NCBI GenBank assembly: GCA_023480665.1
Contig: JAMCWR010000001.1
Span: forward strand, 71,846 to 122,652
Source: Gammaproteobacteria bacterium
GTDB taxonomy: Bacteria; Pseudomonadota; Gammaproteobacteria; UBA9339
Length of the DNA: 50,807 nucleotides
Direction: 5' to 3'
Under the pieces are notes generated by a model that had not been told where the DNA came from, searched no databases, and saw only the letters and a program-made list of their open reading frames with translations. The translations under genes and the position numbers were made by a program. Position 1 is the stretch's first letter; each line of letters opens with the position of its first letter. Positions 1 through 10,452 of the stretch are shown here, piece after piece.

Positions 1-475
1 GTGGATTTACTTTTAATAGAGTTTGCCTGTGATCTTCTGCTGCAGCAAAAATTATCTCTGCTGTTTTAAAGATTTTAGGAAAATGAAATTGTGAAGAAGC
101 TACTTTGTGTTTGTGTTGATCGTCTATTTTATTCATTTTACCAGTACTGGTATCTTCAAGAGAAATTATGCTTCCACGTTTTATTTGTAAATGTCCCCTG
201 TAGTTTCTCGGCCTATTGCTATAAGATTCAGATTGTTTTTCATCAGGCGCAGAATTTTTTTCACAATAATAGAAATCAATGGTTATTGTATTGTGGATTT
301 TAGCGCGATTTTCTGTATTAAGCAGGTTAATTTCAAATACTTCACATGACTGAATTTCATATTGGGGTGAATAGATTATATCTGTATCAACAAAATTGGA
401 CGAATCTTTAAAACCGAGCACCATAATTATTTTATATTCTTGTTTTGCGTCGACTGCCGCTGCAACTGTTGCCAT
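1..475 (-). CDS. Unrecognised protein, 3' end beyond the window
   Basis: An open frame of 158 codons runs without a stop from an ATG at 475 to the left edge, so the C-terminus is missing. The start is supported by AGAGG about eight bases upstream. The protein begins M-A-T-V-A-A-A-V-D and has no signal peptide or membrane segment. It is rich in beta-prone, polar sequence (for example YKIIMVLGF near residue 14 and ITIDFYYC near residue 85). I do not recognise the family. It lies downstream of groL in the same direction, but the terminator at 661-698 separates them, so it probably has its own promoter. Confidence 0.7.
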   Translation of the reverse strand, partial: MATVAAAVDAKQEYKIIMVLGFKDSSNFVDTDIIYSPQYEIQSCEVFEINLLNTENRAKIHNTITIDFYYCEKNSAPDEKQSESYSNRPRNYRGHLQIKRGSIISLEDTSTGKMNKIDDQHKHKVASSQFHFPKIFKTAEIIFAAAEDHRQTLLKVNP

Positions 476-660
476 TTATTTAACCTCTGTTTTATCCTAA
501 ACGCTCTTGCTGTGATTTCAACTGCGGAATTTAGGTTTATTGTTTGTAAAATAATTTAAAAAATTTTCGCGACGATTATTAAATTGTTTTTCAAAAAAAT
601 CCACAACAATCTGCATTAAAAACGTGTGCTTAATATTTTGTTAATCAAATGCATAAAAAC

Positions 661-698
661 AAAAAAGGCGAAGGTCTTTTAAAACCCCCGCCTTTTTT
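661..698 (-). terminator. Rho-independent terminator of groS-groL
   Basis: An A6-GGCG arm (661-670) pairs with CGCC-T6 (689-698). The flanking A and T tracts let it work in both directions. It lies about 35 bases past the groL stop codon on the minus strand. Confidence 0.8.
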
Positions 699-731
699 AA
701 AAAAACCGGCTAATGATAATGATTTATTACA

Positions 732-2716
<1,985 letters not shown>

Positions 2717-2803
2717 GTAGCTTTCTCCGTTTAATTTTGATTGTTGAAATTAATTAAAAATTTATATGCCCATCTACATCTAATCTATTTATTAGATACC
2801 TAT

Positions 2804-2830
2804 TTAGCACTCTCAATAACAGAGTGCTAA
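2804..2830. promoter_or_regulatory. CIRCE operator (HrcA binding site)
   Basis: A perfect inverted repeat TTAGCACTC-N9-GAGTGCTAA matches the CIRCE consensus exactly. It sits about 90 bases upstream of the groS ATG, where the HrcA repressor controls groESL in bacteria that use it. hrcA itself is not in this window. Confidence 0.95.
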
Positions 2831-2857
2831 TGCTAACGATTTGGGGACTAATGTCAA
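2830..2857 (-). promoter_or_regulatory. Likely groS-groL promoter
   Basis: On the minus strand there is a perfect -35 TTGACA (2857-2852), then 16 bases, then TAGCAT (2835-2830) as a weak -10. The -10 abuts CIRCE, so bound HrcA would block polymerase. The assignment rests on position and the strong -35; the -10 is a poor match. Confidence 0.5.
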
Positions 2858-3398
2858 GAATTCAAGTAATGTCGGTGTCAGACCCGGATAGTTAGAAAAA
2901 AACTTTTAAATATCAATGCTGTTTTTTGAAAAACATGGCGTGCCCGAGATAAGACTGTTACTCATTTTAAAATAACAACAACAATAAATAATGGGTCTGT
3001 TGCAATTGCTCGAAACCAATCTGACGGAACACAAAACAAATTTATTCTGCATTATTTCGCAATTTATTTATTAGAGATTTTTTTTGATTAGAGGCTTTCT
3101 GTTGATTAGGGATTTTCTTTTGCCAAAGCTTGCTTAAGGCTGGGACGGTATTCTTTTTCTCACTGCGTCAATATCGGAGTCAGTATGGGAGAATGTCTTT
3201 AATAAACTACACTAATTAATAAATAGCCAATCCGAACTTAATAGCCACGAGGTCCCGATGCTCAAGTGACTCTCCGGCTCGCAAAGAACACCATCCCATC
3301 CTTAGCCGCTTTGGCCGCGCCATATTTTAGACTCATATTGAAAAGATTTTGCTGGGTAATTGATTGTAGGTTCTAGTTAAGCGCGCTTTTTGCGCGGG
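2858..3398. other. Gene-free stretch between groS and the IS
   Basis: About 540 bases without a convincing gene. A segment near 3240-3340 is richer in GC than its surroundings and has short open frames on both strands, but stops interrupt all of them. It may be debris of an older insertion. Bases 3366-3396 (GTAGGTT, then AAGCGCG-CTTTTT-GCGCG) are a degenerate, truncated copy of the GTTGGGT hairpin family seen inside the 12929-13091 MITE and at 35570. This copy directly abuts the left end of the IS. Confidence 0.5.
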
Positions 3399-3420
3399 GG
3401 CTTTGTTGAATAATTCAAAG

Positions 3421-3449
3421 TTACCGAGGTGACATCTTTATGATATAAT
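3421..3449 (+). promoter_or_regulatory. Transposase promoter
   Basis: A perfect -10 TATAAT (3444-3449) lies 17 bases after a weak -35 TTACCG (3421-3426), and about 28 bases before the transposase ATG. Confidence 0.5.
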
Positions 3450-3477
3450 TCAGTTACTTAGCTATAAGGGACTGAAT

Positions 3478-4434
3478 ATGACAAAAAAGAAATATCACCT
3501 CAGCAACTGGAAGGATTATAACACAGCACTTGAAAAACGTGGAAGTGTTGAAATTTGGATTAATCCAGAAATACTTAAGCATTGGTATATAAAACCAAAT
3601 AAAACAGCAAAGCCAAAGGCTGGCCGACCGACTAAATATAGTAATGTAGCGATTAAATCTGCATTAACTTTAAAATTTTTATATAGATTACCTTTCCGTC
3701 AAACACAAGGCTTTCTAGCTGATCTATTAAGGATATTAAGATTAAAAATAAGAGTCCCCGATTATTCAACTCTTTGTAAAAGACAAAAAAACATTGAAAT
3801 AGAATTAGTAAAAAAATATAAAAAAATTCGTAAGATTTATATGTTGTTTGACTCAAGCGGATTAAAGATATTTGGTGAAGGTGAATGGAAAGTTCGCCAA
3901 CATGGCTATTCGAAAAGACGTACCTGGACCAAGATCCACATCGGGGTTGGGGTAACTGCGACTAGAAAAAGAATCGATGTTGCTGAAATAACCAAACGTG
4001 ATGAATGTGATTGTTTAGTATTTCCAAGATTACTCAGCCAAGCAAAAGGTAAGATTGAAAAAGCCATCGGTGACGGTGCATATGATACCAGAGGTTGTTA
4101 CGAAGCAGCTCAAGCAAAAAAAGCGAAGCTGATAACGCCTCCTCGCAAAGGTTCAAAGATACAGTGTATAAAAGGACTAAATTCACCACCCATAGCAGAA
4201 CGTAATAAAAATGTTAGTTATGCTTACCATAACGGCATAGACAAATGGAAAGAAAAAACACACTACCATGTAAGAAGTTTGGTCGAAAACATGTTTTTTA
4301 GATTAAAAACAACTTTTGGTGACAGATTAGCTGCACATAAGTTTGAGAACCAGAAGATTGAGGGCTTATTAAAATGTGAAATCTTAAATCGTATAGGAGA
4401 GTTCGGAGAAGCAAAAAGTTATGCAGTAACTTAA
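3478..4434 (+). CDS. IS5-family (IS903 group) transposase, DDE type
   Basis: A cut-and-paste DDE transposase of 318 residues, close to the 307 of IS903. The N-terminus (SNWKDYNTALEKRGSVEIW) resembles the IS903 start. The catalytic triad is visible: D in MLFDSSGLK, followed by the family block GEGEWKVRQHGYSKRRTW; D in IGDGAYDTR; and E in RSLVENMFFRLK. The frame is uninterrupted, so the element may still be active. It sits inside well-preserved terminal repeats. Confidence 0.95.
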   Translation: MTKKKYHLSNWKDYNTALEKRGSVEIWINPEILKHWYIKPNKTAKPKAGRPTKYSNVAIKSALTLKFLYRLPFRQTQGFLADLLRILRLKIRVPDYSTLCKRQKNIEIELVKKYKKIRKIYMLFDSSGLKIFGEGEWKVRQHGYSKRRTWTKIHIGVGVTATRKRIDVAEITKRDECDCLVFPRLLSQAKGKIEKAIGDGAYDTRGCYEAAQAKKAKLITPPRKGSKIQCIKGLNSPPIAERNKNVSYAYHNGIDKWKEKTHYHVRSLVENMFFRLKTTFGDRLAAHKFENQKIEGLLKCEILNRIGEFGEAKSYAVT

Positions 4435-4512
4435 AACAAACTAGACAGATAAAATCAAATCCTAACTTTAGGATTAATGATAGAGCTAGCGTTTTAAAGT
4501 GAATTATTCAAC

Positions 4513-4540
4513 AACGCCGGATTCAATGGCGTTTTTTATT
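4513..4540 (+). terminator. Terminator overlapping the right end of the IS
   Basis: AACGCC (4513-4518) pairs with GGCGTT (4528-4533) around a nine-base loop, followed by a T-rich run. The left half of the stem is the last six bases of the IS, so the hairpin is formed across the insertion junction. Confidence 0.6.
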
Positions 4541-4550
4541 TTTCGTTATT

Positions 4551-4645
4551 AATCAAAGTGATAGCTATAAAAACATGTAAAAAAATTTGCTTTTAAAATC
4601 AAGGAGTTACAAATGATGCATGTTTTTTTGTTATTAATCAATAAC
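4551..4645 (+). repeat. Dispersed repeat, copy 1
   Basis: This starts AATCAAAGTGATA, continues AAAACATGTAAA, TTTTAAAATCAA, GAGTTACAAAT, and ends GTTATTAATCAATAAC. The same ordered blocks occur at 13126-13218 (+) and 36551-36647 (-). AAAAACATG near 4570 can pair with CATGTTTTT near 4619, and the GTTATT/AATAAC end is a small hairpin. It lies downstream of pit and antisense to it. Confidence 0.75.
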
Positions 4646-4682
4646 TTAAAATGCACCAGTATTTTATATCAATAAAATAGAA

Positions 4683-5690
4683 TTATTTAAAAAATTGAGA
4701 AAACGCGTGAAGTACGGCATATAGAATAAAAGCGACTACGCCTGATGCTGGGATGGTTAGTACCCAAGCCCAAACAATGCTGTGCGCAATTTTCCAGTTA
4801 ACCGCTGACATTCTTTTTGATACTCCGACCCCAAAAATTGACGAGGTAATAACATGTGAAGTACTAGTTGGCAGACCAAATGCGGAGGCGCCAAGAATAA
4901 CTGCTGCAGAAGCGGTTTGTACGCAAAAACCATGGATTGGTTGGAGTTTTACAATATCTTTGCCCACGGTTTTAATAATGCGCCAACCACCGATAGCTGT
5001 ACCAAACGCCATCGCTAATGCGCAGGCAATCATAACAGTGTGTGGCACTGTAAAAGAATTTAAAGCGCCATAGCTTACGAGAGCCATAGTAATTATGCCC
5101 ATGGATTTTTGGGCATCTGCTGTGCCATGAGAAAAAGCCATAATCGCTGCAGAAAAAATTTGCAGTCGACGAAAATTTTTGTTAACCGAATATGGTAGTT
5201 GATTGCGGCAAATCCAGAGCAGTATCAACATGAATAAAAAACCAACGACTGCTGCAGCAATTGGTGAAATGACTAACGCTAAAATAATTTTTTTAATACC
5301 AAGCCACTGCAGTTTTTTAAAGCCGGCTTGTGCTACAACTGCGCCAATTAATCCACCTATCAAGGCATGCGATGAAGAGGAAGGCAGGGCAAAATACCAG
5401 GTGGTCAAACCCCAAATAATTGCCGCGCAAATTCCCGCAAGAATTACCAGCTGTGAAACGCTTTCTGGGTCGATAATTCCAGTGCCAATTGTTGCGGCAA
5501 CTTTGGTAGAAATTAATGCGCCAACTAGGTTAAGAGATGCAGCCATGATAATTGCTGTACGAATAGTTAATGCGCGTGTTGATACACATGTAGCGATGGC
5601 ATTTGCTGTATCATTAAAGCCATTTATGAAATCAAATGTGAGCGCTACAATAATTACACAAATTAATATCATTAATCCTGCATCAGGCAT
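4683..5690 (-). CDS. pit: Low-affinity inorganic phosphate transporter (PiT family)
   Basis: A cation-coupled phosphate permease of the inner membrane. The 335 residues belong to the short bacterial PiT type; E. coli PitA is about 500. The family signature is FDFINGFNDTANAIAT near residues 19-34, repeated in degenerate form as AFSHGTADAQKSMGII in the C-terminal half, which fits the inverted two-repeat fold. About ten hydrophobic segments are visible. The start overlaps the stop of the upstream DUF47 gene by eight bases. That pairing is typical and suggests the partner regulates the transporter. Confidence 0.93.
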   Translation of the reverse strand: MPDAGLMILICVIIVALTFDFINGFNDTANAIATCVSTRALTIRTAIIMAASLNLVGALISTKVAATIGTGIIDPESVSQLVILAGICAAIIWGLTTWYFALPSSSSHALIGGLIGAVVAQAGFKKLQWLGIKKIILALVISPIAAAVVGFLFMLILLWICRNQLPYSVNKNFRRLQIFSAAIMAFSHGTADAQKSMGIITMALVSYGALNSFTVPHTVMIACALAMAFGTAIGGWRIIKTVGKDIVKLQPIHGFCVQTASAAVILGASAFGLPTSTSHVITSSIFGVGVSKRMSAVNWKIAHSIVWAWVLTIPASGVVAFILYAVLHAFSQFFK

Positions 5691-6300
5691 TTTTTACTAC
5701 CACACTTTCCAAAATGTTTGCTGCATCTTCGCATTTATCAGTTATAAATTCTAAATTTTCGTAAAGTTCTTTCCATTTGATTAAGCTAATTGGATCTTTT
5801 TCTTCATCAAACAGGCGACTAATTGCATCAGCTCTGACGCGATCTGCTTCATTTTCAAAAGAATTTACATCGACACAATATTGCGAGATATGCTCTAATT
5901 TACTACCAAGCATCGATACTGCTTTATCAACTGCTTGACAAGATTTTAGAATGATAAAACCAAGTTCTTTAGCTTCCGGAGTGATTTTGTCGATGTGGTA
6001 AATCACCAGGTGCTGCGCAGATGAGTCAATAACATCAAGAATAGTGTCAAGCGCCGAAGCTAAAGCGTAAATATCTTCCGGATCAAATGGCGTAATAAAA
6101 CTTACGTTTAGTTTGCTAATAATTTCGTGGGTTTTAGAATCGCCCCGATGTTCAATTTCCTTAATTTTTTGCTGAATGACTTCGGGGTTGGAAAAATCGT
6201 CGAGCATTTCTTTAAGCAGCCCTGCCGCTTCAACGATATATTTAGTTATTTGTTGAAATAATACAAAAAACTTTTCTTCTTTAGGGATCAGTCCAAACAT
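5683..6300 (-). CDS. DUF47 / PhoU-like accessory protein of the Pit transporter
   Basis: A 205-residue all-helical cytosolic protein of the DUF47 (TIGR00153) family, distantly related to PhoU. Typical features are the N-terminal FGLIPKEEKFFVLF, the IEHRGDSKTHEI helix (about 47-58) and TPFDPEDIYALASALD (about 70-85). The acidic and His residues on these helices probably bind metal. It is encoded directly upstream of pit and overlaps it, so the two are presumably translated together. Its effect on phosphate uptake is inferred from the conserved pairing in other bacteria. Confidence 0.9.
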   Translation of the reverse strand: MFGLIPKEEKFFVLFQQITKYIVEAAGLLKEMLDDFSNPEVIQQKIKEIEHRGDSKTHEIISKLNVSFITPFDPEDIYALASALDTILDVIDSSAQHLVIYHIDKITPEAKELGFIILKSCQAVDKAVSMLGSKLEHISQYCVDVNSFENEADRVRADAISRLFDEEKDPISLIKWKELYENLEFITDKCEDAANILESVVVKNA

Positions 6301-6451
6301 TTTTATCTCCCGGTAAAAATTTTCGGCGTATAAATAACATAAATTTATTGCATTAGCTAGTTTAAATCAAAATTGTTTTTTTTGTTACTGTATTTGAAGA
6401 GTTGTTTTAATAAAAGTACTAAAAAAATCAATGTATTGCAATATTTGGCTA

Positions 6452-6478
6452 TTGAGTTTTGTCGTTTTGCGTTATACT
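6452..6478 (+). promoter_or_regulatory. Candidate promoter for lemA-htpX
   Basis: TTGAGT (6452-6457) and TATACT (6473-6478) are separated by 15 bases, which is short. They end 34 bases upstream of the lemA ATG. Confidence 0.4.
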
Positions 6479-6512
6479 TTGCCAGGCAAAGATAACTAAA
6501 AGGAGAGGATTT

Positions 6513-7085
6513 ATGTTAACGGTTATTATTATTTTGATCATTGCGCTTTTTGCTTGGATAGTATTTGCATACAACAATTTGATTCGTCTGATTGAAGAGG
6601 TAAATAACAATAAAAAGCAAATTGATGTGCAACTTGATCGCAGATTTAAAGTTTATGAATCTCTAATTGAGGTAGTTAAAAAGTATATGGATTATGAAAA
6701 AACTACTTTAAAAGAGGTTGTAGCACTTAGAACGCAAGCGCAAAAGGCAGCGGCAAGTGGTTCGGAAAAAGATCGTATTGCTGCAGAAGATGCAATTTCT
6801 AAAATTAGCGCTGGAATTAATTTAGTTTTTGAAAATTATCCAGATCTTAAAGCAGATAAAAATGCTTTGCAGTTACAAGAAGAAATTGTAAACACTGAAA
6901 ATAAATTAACTTTTTCAAAACAAAGCTACAATGATAGCGTTGAAAAATATAATGCAACGCAAAAGCAGCTTTTTCAATCAATGTTGGTTGGTGTGTTTCC
7001 AGGAAAACTCTTAAAAGATTTTTCTTATTGGGGGATTTCTGATGCAGAGCGCACAAAACAAGAACAATATTCAGTTAAAATGTAA
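6513..7085 (+). CDS. lemA: LemA family membrane protein
   Basis: A 190-residue LemA-family protein. One N-terminal transmembrane helix (about residues 2-20, VIIILIIALFAWIVFAYN) is followed by a four-helix domain rich in charged residues (NNNKKQIDVQLDRRF, then NKLTFSKQSYND). The start at 6513 is chosen because AAAGGAGAGGA lies just upstream; a frame opening at 6459 would need TTG and has no comparable site. The gene ends one base before the ATG of the M48 protease, a common pairing. Molecular function is not established in the family. Confidence 0.92.
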   Translation: MLTVIIILIIALFAWIVFAYNNLIRLIEEVNNNKKQIDVQLDRRFKVYESLIEVVKKYMDYEKTTLKEVVALRTQAQKAAASGSEKDRIAAEDAISKISAGINLVFENYPDLKADKNALQLQEEIVNTENKLTFSKQSYNDSVEKYNATQKQLFQSMLVGVFPGKLLKDFSYWGISDAERTKQEQYSVKM

Positions 7086-8135
7086 ATGAGTGAAATAGCA
7101 AATTACCAAGCTGAAGCCGCAGATTGGCGCAGGCAGTTACGTATTAATGATCGTCGCACAAATGTTGTAATTATTACGTTTGTGGCAATTTATGTTTTTG
7201 TTGGGCTTATCGTAGATTTATATTTTAACGCTAAGCTTGATACGGTGCCGATCAGTCAAGCTCTAATTGATTTAGTTACCTTTAAAGTAACGCCAGTTGC
7301 AACCTTGATTTTAGGGGCAGTGGCGTTACTTTCTATTTACATCACATTTTCTCTGTATGATAAAATCGTTATGCTTGGTACTGAATATCGCGAAATTACC
7401 AAAGAAACTGCAAAAAATCTTTCTGAGCAACAATTAGTAAATGTAATCGAAGAATTGCGACTTGCTGCTGGTTTAAAATTTACGCCAAAGGTTTTTTTAA
7501 TTGAAGCCGACTACATGAATGCTTTTGCAAGTGGTTACAGTGAAAAATCAGCGCTGGTTGCGATTACACGCGGGCTACTGGCAAAACTAAATCGCAGCGA
7601 ACTTCAAGCAGTAATGGCGCATGAATTAAGCCATATTCGACATCATGATATTAAATTAACTTTGGTTGCAACAGTGCTAAGTAACCTTATGTTGATTGTG
7701 ATTGATATGTTATTTTATTCGAGTCTTTATGGTGGGAGGCGTAGCGGCGGTGGCAAGCGCGATAATAATAATTTATATATCATTATTGTGTTGCTGCGCT
7801 TTCTTTTACCGCTTGTTACTATGATCTTATTGTTTTATTTATCACGCACTCGTGAATATATGGCAGATGCTGGCGCAGTTGAATTAACGCGTGATAACAC
7901 ACCGCTTGCAAATGCGTTATTAAAAATTAGCGGAGATCATAGTGATCATCAAGAAAAATATGCTGCAGAATATAACAGCACACCTCATGAAAATATTCGC
8001 TTAGCTTCTTATATTTTTGATCCGACCCAAGCTGGAATTTCTCTGGCACAGGCAACCGCAACAATGTTTTCCACGCATCCTCCGCTTGAGGAACGTTTAA
8101 AAGCGCTCGGGTTTAGTAAAAAATCAAAGAGCTGA
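7086..8135 (+). CDS. HtpX-like M48 family membrane metalloprotease
   Basis: A 349-residue zinc endopeptidase of the inner membrane. The N-terminal half has two transmembrane segments (about 25-48 and 67-92). HELSH at 179-183 is the HEXXH zinc and catalytic site, and REYMADAGAVEL in the C-terminal half supplies the third zinc ligand. Two more hydrophobic stretches flank a short Gly/Arg/Asn-rich loop. HtpX-type enzymes degrade damaged membrane proteins; its substrate here is unknown. It starts immediately after the lemA stop with no space for its own strong ribosome-binding site, so translation is probably coupled. Confidence 0.9.
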   Translation: MSEIANYQAEAADWRRQLRINDRRTNVVIITFVAIYVFVGLIVDLYFNAKLDTVPISQALIDLVTFKVTPVATLILGAVALLSIYITFSLYDKIVMLGTEYREITKETAKNLSEQQLVNVIEELRLAAGLKFTPKVFLIEADYMNAFASGYSEKSALVAITRGLLAKLNRSELQAVMAHELSHIRHHDIKLTLVATVLSNLMLIVIDMLFYSSLYGGRRSGGGKRDNNNLYIIIVLLRFLLPLVTMILLFYLSRTREYMADAGAVELTRDNTPLANALLKISGDHSDHQEKYAAEYNSTPHENIRLASYIFDPTQAGISLAQATATMFSTHPPLEERLKALGFSKKSKS

Positions 8136-8149
8136 CATCGTTCGGGCAG

Positions 8150-9223
8150 CTATTTGGCTATTTGAGAAAAGATGTATCTTTGAGCCTCAAAAGCACATCT
8201 TAAAATAGATAAGTGTTTGCTTATGCTATCGAGATTTTTATAGATTATTTTTAAAACTCTTGGGTTTGAAAATAACTCCTGACAAATTTGGCAACCTTGA
8301 ACATATTTTTCGGCAAAAGATATAGATGGATCCTGAGCTTTAATATATTCTTTAATTGCCCATGGACCCTCTAGCGCCAACCAATTATATAATACAGATT
8401 GGTTGCTTTTTTCCATAACTTGCATAATATCTTTTTTTAAGACATTTTGAGTATAGAAAATTGGCAGCTTTCTATCGACAAGGCCGCAACAAACCGTTAA
8501 ATTTCCCGATGGGCTAATATTATACGAACTCAGTATTTCCGAGCATGGTTCTTTATAAGATTGTTCTGAGTATTGTGAGTTTGCGTAATATTCTGTTGGA
8601 ATCCATTTTAATGGGTTTATTTTATCAGCTCCGCGACCTATCGGAATAGTATAGCTTATCGATATTGCTAATAATGTTTTTTCAAATTCGTCGATAGTAG
8701 TAAGATTATTTATTAAGGGTATTTCTCTGCCTAATAATTTTTCATAAAAAGTTTTGTTTGCTAGGGAATTTGGATATGTTTTATGTGCTAATAAAACAGG
8801 TACTCTTAGTTTTTCTGCAGCTTTAACAGCAAATTTAATGTTATCATAGGGAATAAATTTTTGATGAAAATCATCAACAGAATAGTTTATTTCCGTAATA
8901 CCACTATTTTTAAGTCTCTTTAATGTTTGTTCTGCTGCTTGTAATGATTTTGCCCAAGAGATGTTGGTAACAATACGGATCTTCGTATTCTTATCACAGC
9001 TTTTAATTGTTTTCATAACAGCGCAAATATCATTAATAAAAAGCAAAGGCTCCCCACCAGTAAAAACTACAAGAGGAATTTTATTTTTTTGTCGCAACTT
9101 ATTAAAGATATATTGCATATTCTCGGCAGTTAAATGACCACGTAGTGACGATCCGCAGTTTGGAGCGCAAAATTTACATCTGGCATTGCATTGATCTGTA
9201 ACTATATAAGTTAAACTTTTCAT
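8150..9223 (-). CDS. Radical SAM enzyme with C-terminal Cys-rich (SPASM-like) region
   Basis: A 357-residue radical S-adenosylmethionine enzyme. The cluster motif CNARCKFC (C12, C16, C19) sits at the extreme N-terminus, and FTGGEPL follows near residue 55 as the SAM-binding glycine motif. Cysteines in the C-terminal half (CSEIL, LTVCCG and the late QGCQICQ) could hold extra Fe-S clusters, as in SPASM or Twitch domains of peptide-modifying enzymes. ATG 9223 is preferred over one at 9274 because it places the motif where families usually have it and lies five bases past the upstream stop. The substrate is unknown; position suggests a protein encoded in the same operon. Confidence 0.85.
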   Translation of the reverse strand: MKSLTYIVTDQCNARCKFCAPNCGSSLRGHLTAENMQYIFNKLRQKNKIPLVVFTGGEPLLFINDICAVMKTIKSCDKNTKIRIVTNISWAKSLQAAEQTLKRLKNSGITEINYSVDDFHQKFIPYDNIKFAVKAAEKLRVPVLLAHKTYPNSLANKTFYEKLLGREIPLINNLTTIDEFEKTLLAISISYTIPIGRGADKINPLKWIPTEYYANSQYSEQSYKEPCSEILSSYNISPSGNLTVCCGLVDRKLPIFYTQNVLKKDIMQVMEKSNQSVLYNWLALEGPWAIKEYIKAQDPSISFAEKYVQGCQICQELFSNPRVLKIIYKNLDSISKHLSILRCAFEAQRYIFSQIAK

Positions 9224-9227
9224 AAAA

Positions 9228-9800
9228 TTATGGTTTGAAAAAAAGCGTAGCTTGGGGTGAATGCTCTTGCTCATCTAATGCATCTAAATAATGCTGCAAT
9301 TTATTTCTTGCGGAAGGTGAAATTAATGGCCCAAAATTTATAGCTTCTTCTTTGGTAATGTTATCACATCCTATACCATTTACTGCAGCAGGAGAACTTG
9401 CATGAACAAGTACAACATATTTAACGCCAGCGACTACTCGATGGTGAACAAAAATGTGTGTACTCCAAAATGCTAATTCAGGGAGATTTAATACATTGTT
9501 TGATTGGTATAAACTACGAGCTCGTTTGACAAATGACCTTGCCTGTTCATCATCAATAAGAGAAATAGTGTCGTTGTTAGGTAGTGGCACAGAATCAAAG
9601 GTCAGTAAACGTTTATTTTTAAGATATTGGGTTGGTGATAAATAAAAGCCAGACGGTTCTTCTTTTGCTGTAATAATTCTTTTAAACTCATTTATAATTT
9701 GTGCATAGTCGTGTTGCAGTGATTTTGACAGTATTGGTAAACTTCTTTCTAGTATTTTATCTGATAAACTCGCTTGTCTATTTTTTGATGAATAGCTCAT
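9228..9800 (-). CDS. Unknown protein in the radical SAM operon
   Basis: A 190-residue soluble protein with no signal peptide or membrane helix; I do not recognise a family. It has a helical, basic N-terminal third (LSDKILERSLPILSKSL), then a hydrophobic beta-prone core (AFWSTHIFVHHRVVAGVKYVVLVHA at about 107-131; HH and a later single Cys in NGIGCDN are the only obvious metal or redox candidates). It sits between the small first gene and the radical SAM gene with gaps of about 37 and 4 bases, so it is almost certainly co-transcribed. It could be a partner or carrier protein, or a second substrate. Confidence 0.75.
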   Translation of the reverse strand: MSYSSKNRQASLSDKILERSLPILSKSLQHDYAQIINEFKRIITAKEEPSGFYLSPTQYLKNKRLLTFDSVPLPNNDTISLIDDEQARSFVKRARSLYQSNNVLNLPELAFWSTHIFVHHRVVAGVKYVVLVHASSPAAVNGIGCDNITKEEAINFGPLISPSARNKLQHYLDALDEQEHSPQATLFFKP

Positions 9801-9837
9801 ATTTTTCCCCGTATTAATTTATTTTGTAGAATTTGCT

Positions 9838-10155
9838 TTAATTTATTGATGATGAGATTCTCGTAAAAGCTTGCCCAGGGTCTTTGATGACTTCTTCAAA
9901 CCAAGACATTATTTGTGGGGCTTTTTTATAAGCTTCACTAAATAATCCTACGGCACCAATTAGTTCGGCCACATATGAATAATCGTTTAGTTGTTTTATT
10001 ACAGGAAGGTTATGAAAATCTTTTTTTAATATTTTGTATCTTTCATAACTTTGCTCGCTAATAAGATTAGACTGATATAGAACATAGGCAACTACATCTG
10101 CTGCAAATTCCGTTCCTTGTTCGATAGCATATAGCTGTGCAATGTAAGTCCACAT
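9838..10155 (-). CDS. Small Tyr-rich protein, first gene of the radical SAM operon
   Basis: A 105-residue protein. ATG 10155 is chosen because AGAGGT lies just upstream; the longer frame to 10227 would begin with TTG and lacks a site. It starts MWTYIAQLYAIEQG, has about nine tyrosines and no cysteine, and is mostly helical. The mid-region contains LKKDFHNLPVIKQLNDYSY, and the tail is short and Ser-rich (RISSSIN). I recognise no family. Being first in an operon with a radical SAM enzyme, it is a candidate for the modified substrate, but 105 residues is long for a classical RiPP precursor and no leader or core boundary is obvious. Confidence 0.7.
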   Translation of the reverse strand: MWTYIAQLYAIEQGTEFAADVVAYVLYQSNLISEQSYERYKILKKDFHNLPVIKQLNDYSYVAELIGAVGLFSEAYKKAPQIMSWFEEVIKDPGQAFTRISSSIN

Positions 10156-10294
10156 ATTTACCTCTCGTTTGTTTTGCAAGAATAGCTCTGTAATTTTCGA
10201 CGAGACACTAAGGCTATATGTCTTCAATCCAAAACGCTACCCAAGCATAAAGTTTTCTAATTCCCGCTACAAAATTCACGTTTTCTTTTTTCTC

Positions 10295-10323
10295 TAAGGC
10301 GCAAATTTTTCGTCAGCGCCTTA
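10295..10323. promoter_or_regulatory. Perfect hairpin in the divergent intergenic region
   Basis: TAAGGCGC (10295-10302) and GCGCCTTA (10316-10323) form an eight-base-pair stem with a 13-base loop. It lies between the radical SAM operon and the LuxR gene. No U-tract follows closely enough for a strong terminator, so a regulatory role such as an operator or 5' UTR structure is possible. Confidence 0.5.
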
Positions 10324-10349
10324 ACTTAGTTTTTCGTACATGTTATAAT
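10321..10349 (+). promoter_or_regulatory. Candidate promoter of the LuxR-type gene
   Basis: A perfect -10 TATAAT (10344-10349) lies 17 bases after TTAACT (10321-10326). TTTCGTACA occurs just before it (10332) and again near 10368, a direct repeat that could be a regulator site. Confidence 0.4.
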
Positions 10350-10452
10350 TTACAAATGATATATTTATTTCGTACAGCTATATATAGGGAAAAATACCCA
10401 TTTTTTGAATTAGATCATAGTTTTATGCTGTAGAATATGCGGGGTTGACTTT

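Larger units (their letters stand above)
3399..4518 (+). mobile_element. IS5-family (IS903 group) insertion sequence, complete
   Basis: A 1120-bp element. Its 19-bp terminal inverted repeats are 3399-3417 (GGCTTTGTTGAATAATTCA) and 4500-4518, the same on the other strand with one mismatch at base 4. The left end matches the known IS903 terminus GGCTTTGTTGAATAA. One intact transposase gene fills it. No 9-bp target duplication is visible (TTGCGCGGG on the left, GGATTCAAT on the right), so flanks may have been rearranged since insertion. Confidence 0.92.

Noticed and set aside
91..303. Plus-strand frame of 70 codons at the left edge
   Set aside because: It lies opposite the long minus-strand frame 1-475, which has a ribosome-binding site and better protein character.
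2858..3398. Broken transposase or other pseudogene between groS and the IS
   Set aside because: Short protein-like stretches near 3240-3340 are interrupted in every frame and I could match none to a family.
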